A stretch of DNA of 64,000 nucleotides from assembly GCA_001556025.1 (NCBI GenBank), contig LSIB01000081.1, positions 1 through 64,000 of the forward strand, written 5' to 3'. The position numbers and the translations under genes were made by a program. Positions 53,089-60,093 of the stretch are shown piece by piece (position 1 is the first letter of the stretch; each line of letters opens with the position of its first letter). The notes beneath the pieces were generated by a model. It made no database searches. It worked only from the letters and a program-made list of their open reading frames with translations, and had not been told where the DNA came from. The DNA comes from Rhizobiales bacterium CCH3-A5. GTDB taxonomy: Bacteria > Pseudomonadota > Alphaproteobacteria > Rhizobiales > Beijerinckiaceae.

Positions 53089-54156
53089 TTAGGCGCGGCG
53101 GCCCTTGAGGCGCAAGACGTATCCGATCACTTCCGCGACCGCCTTGTAGTGTTCGACAGGAATTTCGTCGTCGATCTCGACGCTGGCGTAGAGCGCGCGC
53201 GCCAGCGGCACGTTCTCGACGATGGGCACGCGGTGCTCGCCGGCCACTTCCCTGATCTTCAGCGCCACCGCATCGACGCCCTTGGCGAGGCAGAGCGGGG
53301 CGGCCATGCCGGGCTCGTATTGAAGGGCCACCGCATAATGGGTCGGGTTGGTCACGATTACGGTCGCCTTGGGGACATTGGCCATCATGCGCTTGCGGAC
53401 GCGCTGGGCGCGGAGCTGGCGCAGCTTGGCCTTGACCTCGGGATTGCCCTCCGAGTTCTTGTACTCGTCCTTGAGCTCCTGCTTGGTCATCTTCTGGCGC
53501 TGGTGCCAGGAGTAGCGCTGGTAGCCGAAATCGCCGATCGCGACGATCGCGAAGAGGGCGAGCGCGCTGGCCAGGAGCTTGATCGTCAGCGCCAGCGTCG
53601 CGGGCAGGATCGCCTGCACATTCATCTGGGCGAAGGCCTCGAGCCGGTCATGCTCGTTCCAGAGCGTGATCCAGAGAACGACGCCGACGAGCCCGGTCTT
53701 GGCCAGGCCCTTGGCGAAGTTGACCCAGGCCTCCTTGCCGAAGATGCGCTTGGCCCCGGCCATGGGCGAGATGCGGCTGAACTTCGGCGTCATCGGCTCG
53801 AAGGTCCAGAGCGGCTTGTGCTGGATCAGCGCGCCGGCGAGACCGGCGCAGAGGATGAAGCCGAAGGGCAGGCCGAGCGCCATGAAGCCGGTGACGATGC
53901 CCTTCTGGGTCACGGCGGTGAAGCCCGCCGCGTCGGCCGGCACCTGATGGGCGTTCATCAGGAAGGAGCGCAACGAGAGCGCCGCCTCCCGGGTCGACCA
54001 GCCGGCCGCGACCAGCAGCGACAGTGTCAGGCCGCAGAGCACGAAGAAGGTGCCGATCTCCTGCGATTTGGCGACATCGCCCTTCTCGATCGCCTGGTCC
54101 AGCTTTCGCTGCGTCGGTTCTTCTGTTCTGTCTTCCTTGTCGGCTTCCTCTGACAT
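53089..54156 (-). CDS. flhB: Flagellar export switch protein FlhB
   Basis: A 355-residue membrane protein of the flagellar type III export apparatus. After a charged N terminus (EEPTQRKLDQAIEKGDVAKS) come four membrane helices and the cytoplasmic FlhB-C domain with the self-cleaving NPTH site (VIVTNPTHYAVALQYE). It sets export specificity, switching from rod/hook to filament proteins. It stands between cckA and fliR, 7 bp after fliR's stop, in an export-gene run on the minus strand. Confidence 0.95.
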   Translation of the reverse strand: MSEEADKEDRTEEPTQRKLDQAIEKGDVAKSQEIGTFFVLCGLTLSLLVAAGWSTREAALSLRSFLMNAHQVPADAAGFTAVTQKGIVTGFMALGLPFGFILCAGLAGALIQHKPLWTFEPMTPKFSRISPMAGAKRIFGKEAWVNFAKGLAKTGLVGVVLWITLWNEHDRLEAFAQMNVQAILPATLALTIKLLASALALFAIVAIGDFGYQRYSWHQRQKMTKQELKDEYKNSEGNPEVKAKLRQLRAQRVRKRMMANVPKATVIVTNPTHYAVALQYEPGMAAPLCLAKGVDAVALKIREVAGEHRVPIVENVPLARALYASVEIDDEIPVEHYKAVAEVIGYVLRLKGRRA

Positions 54157-54163
54157 CGCCGCC

Positions 54164-54928
54164 TCAGCCGCCTGTCAGCTGGCGCAGGAAGCCGCCGAGA
54201 TTGTCGAGGAAGACGCTCATCATCACGCCGATAACGGCGAGCAGGACCAGCATGCCGCCGAGGATCGAGGCCGGGATGGCGAGGAAGAAGACCTGAAGCT
54301 GAGGCATCATCCGCGCGAGCACGCCGAGCCCGATGTTGAAGAGCAGTCCGAAGACGACGAAGGGCGCGGCGATCTGCACGGCCAGCGCGAACCCTTGCGT
54401 CACGGCGCGGATCGCCAGTTGCACCATGTCGCTCATCTCCGGCAGGCCGCCCGGCGGCAGCATCCGGTAGCTCTCATGCATCGCCGCGATCGAGACATGG
54501 TGCAGGTCCGAGGCCAGGATCAGCGTGATGCCGAGCATGGTCAGCAGGTTGCCGATGGAGGGGTTCTGCAGCCCTCCCGTCGGATCGACCGTCATGGCGA
54601 AGCCAAGCCCCATTGTCTGCGCGACGATGACGCCGGCCGTCTGCAGCGACGCCATCAGCATGCGCACGCAGACGCCGATCGAGAGCCCGATCAGGATTTC
54701 GCTGATCAGCAGCGAGACGAGGCCGGCCGTCTCCGTCGGCAGCGTGATCAGCGGACGCGCCATCGGCGTGATCATCAGCGCGATGAAGAAGGCGAGCGAA
54801 AGCCGCCCGCGCGACATGATGAAGCGTTCGCCGATGCCCGGCATCAGCATGACCAGCGTCCCGATGCGCGCGAAGACGAGCACGAAGACCGTGCTGATCT
54901 CGGGCAGCAGGGGGATCTGGATCTGCAT
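54164..54928 (-). CDS. fliR: Flagellar biosynthetic protein FliR
   Basis: A 254-residue integral membrane protein with about six hydrophobic helices and FliR signatures: ISTVFVLVFARIGTLVMLMP at the N terminus, GIGERFIMSRGRLSLAFFIA, and LLFNIGLGVLARMMPQLQVF near the end. It forms the core of the export gate with FliP and FliQ. The ATG at 54926-54928 is chosen; a longer reading from 55012 would add a charged leader not usual for FliR. fliQ lies 80 bp upstream. Confidence 0.93.
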   Translation of the reverse strand: MQIQIPLLPEISTVFVLVFARIGTLVMLMPGIGERFIMSRGRLSLAFFIALMITPMARPLITLPTETAGLVSLLISEILIGLSIGVCVRMLMASLQTAGVIVAQTMGLGFAMTVDPTGGLQNPSIGNLLTMLGITLILASDLHHVSIAAMHESYRMLPPGGLPEMSDMVQLAIRAVTQGFALAVQIAAPFVVFGLLFNIGLGVLARMMPQLQVFFLAIPASILGGMLVLLAVIGVMMSVFLDNLGGFLRQLTGG

Positions 54929-55008
54929 CCGGTCGCACCGACCTTCCCGCCAGCCTGTCTCCGGCCGGCCGCCGCCCATGCAAAGGGCCAGGCGTGGCGG
55001 CGCGGGGA

Positions 55009-55275
55009 TCATTCGCCCGTGGCGATTCGGACGGCGATCCGTCCCATATAACCCGCCAGCGCGTCTCCCATGAACGGCAGAAACAGCATCAGCGCCGCGA
55101 AGGTGGCCAGAATCTTCGGGACATAGACCAGCGTCTGCTCCTGGATCTGCGTCAGCGCCTGGATCAGCGAGACGACGAGGCCGACCGCCAGCGCCACGAT
55201 CATCAGCGGGCCGCCCGCCTTGAGGAAGACGACGATGCCGTCGCGGGCGACGTCTAGGATGGCTCCGGAGGTCAT
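55009..55275 (-). CDS. fliQ: Flagellar biosynthetic protein FliQ
   Basis: An 88-residue protein with two membrane helices and the FliQ motif VIALIQALTQIQEQTLVYVP-type sequence (here VSLIQALTQIQEQTLVYVPK). It is a small ring subunit of the FliPQR export gate. It sits in the order fliE-fliQ-fliR-flhB read along the minus strand, as in other alphaproteobacteria. Confidence 0.93.
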   Translation of the reverse strand: MTSGAILDVARDGIVVFLKAGGPLMIVALAVGLVVSLIQALTQIQEQTLVYVPKILATFAALMLFLPFMGDALAGYMGRIAVRIATGE

Positions 55276-55347
55276 GATCTGGTGTCCGATGGCGGCAGGC
55301 GGGCAGGGGAATGCGTCGGCGTCAGGCCTGAAAGCGGCGGAGAAGCG

Positions 55348-55671
55348 TCACACCTGCATCCGCATGATTTCCTCATAGGCCGCGATGACGCGGTCGCGCA
55401 CGGCGACCAGCGTCTCGATGGCGGCCTCGCTCTCGGCCACCGCGGTGACGACATCGACGACATCGGCGCGGCCTGCGGCGACATTGGCGGTCTGCGCGTC
55501 GGCCTTTCGGCCGGCGTCGGCGGTCGCCTCCAGCGCCTTCCCGACCATCGCCTGGAAATCGACGCCGCCTGCGCCCATGCCCGCCGAGAGCGGCTTCTTC
55601 ATCAGACTGCCCGCGCCCATCCCCTGGATCGAGGCGTAGGCGCCGGCGGCGGCGAAGCTGGGAATGGCCAT
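55348..55671 (-). CDS. fliE: Flagellar hook-basal body protein FliE
   Basis: A 107-residue protein with the FliE C-terminal helix VAESEAAIETLVAVRDRVIA and the end AYEEIMRMQV. FliE joins the MS ring to the proximal rod and is the first rod-type substrate exported. The gene follows flgC at 28 bp and precedes fliQ at 72 bp, so it is part of the flgB-flgC-fliE unit. Confidence 0.92.
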   Translation of the reverse strand: MAIPSFAAAGAYASIQGMGAGSLMKKPLSAGMGAGGVDFQAMVGKALEATADAGRKADAQTANVAAGRADVVDVVTAVAESEAAIETLVAVRDRVIAAYEEIMRMQV

Positions 55672-55699
55672 GGCGTGTCGTTCCTCTTAAGCGCCGCGC

Positions 55700-56110
55700 T
55701 CAGGCGCGCAGGATGTCGATGGTGCGCTGGAGCATGCGCCGCGAGGACGAGATCACGTTGAGGTTGGCCTCATAGCTGCGCTGCGCCTCGCGCATGTCGG
55801 TCGCCTCGACCAGCGAATTGACATTGGGCATGCGGACATTGCCGGCGGCATCCGCCACCGGGTTGCCGGGGTCGTATTTGGCGCGGAAGGCGCTCTGGTC
55901 GCGCTGCACGCGGCCAAGGCTCACGACCTGCGCCTCCAGTTCGCGGTCGACATGGCGCTGGAAGGTCGGGATCTTGCGGCGATAGGGCTCCGCGCCGGCG
56001 CGGTCGGGCCCCGAATCGGCGTTGGCGAGGTTTTCGGCGATGACGCGCATGCGGCCGGACTGGCTGCGCAGCCCCGATGCCGCCACCGCGATGCTCTTGA
56101 GCAGGTCCAT
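55700..56110 (-). CDS. flgC: Flagellar proximal rod protein FlgC
   Basis: A 136-residue rod protein: MDLLKSIAVAASGLRSQSGR and VIAENLANADSGPDRAGAEP at the N terminus, with the C-terminal EATDMREAQRSYEANLNVIS helix. It builds the proximal rod between FlgB and FlgF. It lies 16 bp downstream of flgB on the minus strand; no signal peptide. Confidence 0.95.
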   Translation of the reverse strand: MDLLKSIAVAASGLRSQSGRMRVIAENLANADSGPDRAGAEPYRRKIPTFQRHVDRELEAQVVSLGRVQRDQSAFRAKYDPGNPVADAAGNVRMPNVNSLVEATDMREAQRSYEANLNVISSSRRMLQRTIDILRA

Positions 56111-56126
56111 GGTCAGCGTCCTTGCT

Positions 56127-56534
56127 TTAGCGACCTTTGCCGATCGCGATCTTCATCAGGCCGAGGCCCTTGTTGTAGAGCGAGGCGGCGAGCTGGAAGT
56201 CGCCCTGGTTCTGGGCGACCTTCATCATCTCGTCCTCGAGGTTGACGGCGTTGCCGTTGGGCGTGATCTCGAAGCGGCGCGCGCCTGTCGGATCGAAACC
56301 GCCGCGCTGGCCGCTCGGCCCCATATGGCCTGCACTGGTCTGGGCGAGCGTGACGCCGGCCGCCGCGCCGCCGCGACGGATGTCGGGCGCTTTCAGGTCG
56401 GTGGGCCGGAAGCCCGGGCTGTCGGCATTGGCGACGTTCTCGGCCAGCACCTTCTGGCGCGACTGGTGGTAGTGCATCCGCGTCTTCAGCGCCTGCATCA
56501 GGTCGCCGCCCGTGCCCAAAGCGTTGCCGGCCAT
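56127..56534 (-). CDS. flgB: Flagellar proximal rod protein FlgB
   Basis: A 135-residue rod protein. YHQSRQKVLAENVANADSPG holds the rod-family N-terminal motif and NAVNLEDEMMKVAQNQGDFQ the C-terminal one. It is the first gene of the flgB-flgC-fliE-fliQ-fliR-flhB run. Its promoter region (56535-56766) contains a CtrA box and the flagellar dyad; this is the natural head of the unit. ATG at 56532-56534. Confidence 0.95.
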   Translation of the reverse strand: MAGNALGTGGDLMQALKTRMHYHQSRQKVLAENVANADSPGFRPTDLKAPDIRRGGAAAGVTLAQTSAGHMGPSGQRGGFDPTGARRFEITPNGNAVNLEDEMMKVAQNQGDFQLAASLYNKGLGLMKIAIGKGR

Positions 56535-56597
56535 GGCCCTTGCCCCTTCATACGCGCCGGCTGCCGTTGGAAAACGACGTTCGGCCGTGCGTCAGAC

Positions 56598-56614
56598 TGG
56601 GCAAATATTGCCGG
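56598..56614 (-). promoter_or_regulatory. Flagellar dyad (6-5-6) upstream of flgB
   Basis: Read on the minus strand: CCGGCA-ATATT-TGCCCA, the same 6-5-6 element as before flgE and fliX with one changed arm. It lies 64-80 bp before flgB. Confidence 0.6.
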
Positions 56615-56622
56615 GCATAGGG

Positions 56623-56637
56623 TTAACGCGCGGTTAA
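56623..56637 (-). promoter_or_regulatory. CtrA-binding box upstream of flgB
   Basis: TTAA-N7-TTAA (TTAACGCGCGGTTAA), an exact match to the CtrA consensus, about 90 bp upstream of flgB. GTGGTTAACCAC at 56658-56669 may be another half-type site. CtrA is activated through CckA, encoded 2.5 kb from this unit. Confidence 0.75.
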
Positions 56638-56766
56638 GATTCGGGCGTTTCGCGGCTGTGGTTAACCACGCATTCACCATGTTTCCTGAAACTGCGGGCG
56701 CTATGCTATAGCCAAGGCGTTGATCCTTGGGCGGAAACGTGGCCGTCCGGGACACAGCCGTCGCTC

Positions 56767-58173
56767 ATGAGGCCAATCTTGCAGACCCTGTTTGGCTACG
56801 ATCTCTCGACCGGGACGAAATGGATCATCGCCTTCGCGATCATTCTCGTCCTGCTGGCGCTGCTCGGCCTGTTCGCCAGGCAGATCAAGGGCGGTCGGCT
56901 CAGGATGAAGGGGCAGGGTGGCGGTCGCGCCCGCCTGCCGCGGCTCGGCGTCGTCGACACGCATGATCTCGACCGCCAGCGTCAGCTCGTGCTGATCCGG
57001 CGCGACAATGTCGAACACTTGATCATGATCGGCGGGCTCTCCGACGTCGTCGTCGAGAGCAACATCGTGCGTGGCGGCCAGCGCTCCGCCTCGACAGGCC
57101 AGACCGATCTCGTGCTGCCCGAGCGCCCGCTGATGGAGCCGCTGCCGGTCGAGCCGCAGCCAGTGGCGACGCCCGTGCCCGCGCCTGTGCTTGCGCCTGT
57201 CCCCGTGCCGGAGCCGCGCCGCGTACCGCCGCCCTTGGCGGCCGTGCCCGATACGCTTCCGCCGCTGCCGCCGCGCGCCGCCCCGCCGCCGCAGCCCGCG
57301 CCGCGCGCGACGCCTGTCCCACCCGCGCCCGATGTCGGCGTCGCCGTGGCCTCCGCGATCGCCGGTGCCGGTGCTGCCGTCGCTCTGGGCGGGGCCTCGC
57401 GCGCCGCGCCGTCGCCTGCGCCGAATTTTGCCCGCGACCATGCGCCCGCGCCCGCCGTCAGCGAGACCGAACTCGACGACATGGCGCGGCAACTCGAGGA
57501 GGCGCTGAAGCGTCCCCATTCCGCCGTCCGCCCGTCGCACGCGCAGGCCGAAACCCCGCGCGCGCCGGAGCCCGCGCCGCCGCGCGTGCCTGAGCCCGAG
57601 CCGGTGATCGCGTCGGCGCCGGCCGAGCCGCCTCCGCCGATGCCGAGCCCGCCGGCCCCGCCCATGATGGTCGGCCAGCCGACGCCGCTGCCGCTCGATG
57701 TCGCCGCCGAACTCGAACTCGCTCTGGGCCTCAAGCCCGAGCGCATCATGCCCAGGCCGCCGGAGATGCCGCCGATCCCGGCCCAGCCGCCGGTGTTCGC
57801 GCCGCCGCCGGCCTTCCTCGCGCCGGCCGTGCCGGAACCGGTGGCCATGTCGGACCCTGAGCCGGAAGACGCGCCGGAGCCCGATTCCGGCCTCTTCGCC
57901 GAGCCGGAGGATGCAGCCGAGCCGCCAGCCGAGCCGGTTGTCCAGCCCAAGCCCGCCCCGGAGCCGCAGGATATTCCCGAGCCGGAAGCCTTGTCCGAAC
58001 CGCACACCGAGTCCGAACAGGAAACCGTGTCCGGACAGGAAAGCTTGGCCGAACCCGAAGCGCCGCCTCCAGCGCCCGAGCCGAAGCCGGCCGCGATCGA
58101 CCCGTTCTCGGTCGATGCGATCGAGGCCGAGTTTGCGCGATTGCTGGGCCGCGATCCCAAGCCCAAGGGCTGA
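56767..58173 (+). CDS. FliO-like flagellar protein with long Pro-rich tail
   Basis: A 468-residue protein. One membrane helix (WIIAFAIILVLLALLGLFAR, residues ~19-38) is followed by a short conserved domain (RLGVVDTHDLDRQRQLVLIR, HLIMIGGLSDVVVE) that matches FliO: a single-pass protein whose cytoplasmic part reads D-x-x-R-Q-L-V-L-I-R. FliO helps assemble FliP. The rest (residues ~100-450) is a proline-, alanine- and glutamate-rich low-complexity tail, far longer than usual. fliP follows 143 bp later on the same strand, as expected for fliO. ATG at 56767. Confidence 0.8.
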   Translation: MRPILQTLFGYDLSTGTKWIIAFAIILVLLALLGLFARQIKGGRLRMKGQGGGRARLPRLGVVDTHDLDRQRQLVLIRRDNVEHLIMIGGLSDVVVESNIVRGGQRSASTGQTDLVLPERPLMEPLPVEPQPVATPVPAPVLAPVPVPEPRRVPPPLAAVPDTLPPLPPRAAPPPQPAPRATPVPPAPDVGVAVASAIAGAGAAVALGGASRAAPSPAPNFARDHAPAPAVSETELDDMARQLEEALKRPHSAVRPSHAQAETPRAPEPAPPRVPEPEPVIASAPAEPPPPMPSPPAPPMMVGQPTPLPLDVAAELELALGLKPERIMPRPPEMPPIPAQPPVFAPPPAFLAPAVPEPVAMSDPEPEDAPEPDSGLFAEPEDAAEPPAEPVVQPKPAPEPQDIPEPEALSEPHTESEQETVSGQESLAEPEAPPPAPEPKPAAIDPFSVDAIEAEFARLLGRDPKPKG

Positions 58174-58316
58174 GCGGCGCGCGGACGCGCGCCGTCAACA
58201 GGAATGTCAGCCGCCGTGAGCGGCTGCGACGCCTGGGGCGGTTGCCCCGCACGAAGCGCCGGTTCTAGCCTTGCGCGGCCCGGCCGAGTGAGTCGGGCGC
58301 TCACCTACGGCGGCGC

Positions 58317-59075
58317 GTGACCCCGAACGCAACCACGATCTGGCGACGATACCGGCTGCCCGCGCTCGTGCTGGCGATGCTGGCGTCGCCGCTCGGCGCG
58401 GCGCTGGCGCAGACGCTGTCGCTCGATCTGGGGCAGGGCGGCGGCGTCGCCGAGCGGGCGCTTCAGCTCATCGCGGTCATCACGGTGCTGTCGCTCGCGC
58501 CGTCGATCCTGATCATGGTGACGTCGTTCACGCGCATCGCGGTGGTGCTCTCGCTGCTGCGCTCGGCGCTGGGCACGCAGACCGCGCCGCCCAACGCCGT
58601 GATCATCGGCCTCTCGATCTTCCTGACCGGCTTCGTTATGGCCCCGACCCTGCGCGAGGCCTATACCAACGCCGTGCAGCCGCTGATCGCCGGGCAGATC
58701 CAGCCGCAGGAGGCCTATGAGCGCGGCGTTGCGCCGTTCAAGACCTTCATGCTGCGCCATGTCCGCGAGAAGGATCTGGCGCTGTTCATGGAGATGTCGC
58801 GCGAGCCCGCGCCGGCGACGCCGCAGGAGGTACAGATCCATGTGCTGGCCCCGGCCTTCATGATCTCGGAGCTTCGCCGCGCCTTCGAGATCGGCTTTCT
58901 GCTCTTCGTGCCCTTCCTGATCATCGACCTCGTCGTCGCCTCGATCCTGATGTCGGTCGGCATGATGATGCTGCCGCCGGTCACGATCGCGCTGCCCTTC
59001 AAGCTGATCTTCTTCGTGCTGGTGGATGGCTGGGGGCTGGTCGCTGGGTCGCTGGTAAAAAGTTATGGGGGGTGA
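58317..59075 (+). CDS. fliP: Flagellar biosynthetic protein FliP
   Basis: A 252-residue membrane protein of the export gate. It has an N-terminal signal-like segment (ends LAQTLSL) and FliP signatures: LAPSILIMVTSFTRIAVVLS, then LLRSALGTQTAPPNAVIIGL, with the C-terminal FKLIFFVLVDGWGLVAGSL. It assembles with FliQ and FliR into the export channel. The start is GTG at 58317. It sits next to the fliO-like gene on the + strand, apart from the main export run on the minus strand. Confidence 0.95.
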   Translation: MTPNATTIWRRYRLPALVLAMLASPLGAALAQTLSLDLGQGGGVAERALQLIAVITVLSLAPSILIMVTSFTRIAVVLSLLRSALGTQTAPPNAVIIGLSIFLTGFVMAPTLREAYTNAVQPLIAGQIQPQEAYERGVAPFKTFMLRHVREKDLALFMEMSREPAPATPQEVQIHVLAPAFMISELRRAFEIGFLLFVPFLIIDLVVASILMSVGMMMLPPVTIALPFKLIFFVLVDGWGLVAGSLVKSYGG

Positions 59076-59125
59076 AGGGGTTAGGTGATCTCGCACCTAT
59101 GAAAACCTCGTAACCTCTACATTCT

Positions 59126-59617
59126 CTAAGGAGGGAGGACGCTTGTCAGACGCTCCGGCCCGAAGCGCGGAGTAGCCTCAATCTTCAGATAGCGCTCACA
59201 CTCCTCGAAAGTCTCCCGGTGGCTGCTCCACCACTGGTCCGCGTCGCGCCCATCCCTGTCCCTGTCTCCGGGGCCAGAAATGTGTCTGCTAGGTTGAACG
59301 TAAACCGAAAGGTTACTGGCAGAGACGGCGAGTTCTTCATGCGCTCGCTGGCAAGGGGATATCGCTACTCCTTCCGGAATTTTGTTGTCGGTTTTATAGT
59401 GATGCAGTTCTGCCATCGATTGAACGAATAAGGTGCTCATCTTGTCGTCGTTGCCCTCTCTCGCCGCAGAGAGGAGCCGAGCTCGAGCGCTTAGGAGAGA
59501 TTTGTAGAGCAGATAATCTCCGGCGTTTTGTGAGTGCGCCTCAGTCAATGCGACGCCGATAGGGGAGCTGAATGTCAAGCAAAACGCTAGGAGTTTGGCA
59601 CTCCACGTCGGTGACAT
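59126..59617 (-). CDS. Secreted hypothetical protein of lower GC content
   Basis: A 163-residue protein with a likely Sec signal peptide (residues 1-29: SPTWSAKLLAFCLTFSSPIG, then VALTEAHSQ). The mature part is polar with several histidines and two or three cysteines (ISPCQRAHEELAVSAS; ETFEECERYLKIEATP) and no recognised domain. GC and codon use are noticeably lower than in the flagellar genes around it, which suggests acquired DNA. GGAG stands before the ATG at 59615-59617. Transcribed opposite to fliP. Function unknown. Confidence 0.55.
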   Translation of the reverse strand: MSPTWSAKLLAFCLTFSSPIGVALTEAHSQNAGDYLLYKSLLSARARLLSAAREGNDDKMSTLFVQSMAELHHYKTDNKIPEGVAISPCQRAHEELAVSASNLSVYVQPSRHISGPGDRDRDGRDADQWWSSHRETFEECERYLKIEATPRFGPERLTSVLPP

Positions 59618-59709
59618 TTCATCCTCCAAACTGTTGGGCTGATCTCGAGCAGTCGGATAACGGGTATCTAGTCACACGGACTGATACAGCAAAATGCAGC
59701 CTTGGGCCC

Positions 59710-59943
59710 TCAATCCTCCCCCGCCCCCTTCGCCGTCAGCATCACCGTCCCGTTCGGGCCGTCCGCGAACCAGCCCAGCGTCACGCCGTGCCGAAAGCCC
59801 TCCGTCACGTCGGTGGTCTGCCAGCCGTTCATCGCCGCGATCGAGAGCAGGTTTCCCGCCGCGAGCTGTTCGCCTGGCTCGGTGTCGAAATGCCTGAAGA
59901 TGTCGAGTACGAGCCGGGCCTTCTCCTCGTCGGTCGATGACAT
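59710..59943 (-). CDS. Small conserved hypothetical protein (77 aa)
   Basis: A 77-residue protein: MSSTDEEKARLVLDIFRHFD, then LLSIAAMNGWQTTDVTEGFR and the C-terminal HGVTLGWFADGPNGTVMLTA. The helix-then-strand layout resembles small winged-helix proteins with a beta-hairpin end. No signal peptide. It lies between a secreted hypothetical gene and the giant TPR gene. Function unknown; coding is supported by an in-frame start and GC-rich codon use. Confidence 0.6.
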   Translation of the reverse strand: MSSTDEEKARLVLDIFRHFDTEPGEQLAAGNLLSIAAMNGWQTTDVTEGFRHGVTLGWFADGPNGTVMLTAKGAGED

Positions 59944-60093
59944 GGGGTGTGGGCTCCTCGTGGGCGGTCTCGTCGCCATAACGCCATTGCTGAGGGGCGG
60001 AGACAAGGGCCACCGCATTCTTCTCCCTCCCAACCGCAAGCGGGGGGAGGGGGCGGAAAGCGTCGCCCTTGAAACGATAGCCGAGCCTTAGCC

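Noticed and set aside
56982-58304. Ser/Gly-rich 440-codon frame opposite the fliO-like gene
   Set aside because: It mirrors the Pro/Glu-rich tail of the fliO-like protein; the low-complexity sequence is the complement of proline and alanine codons.
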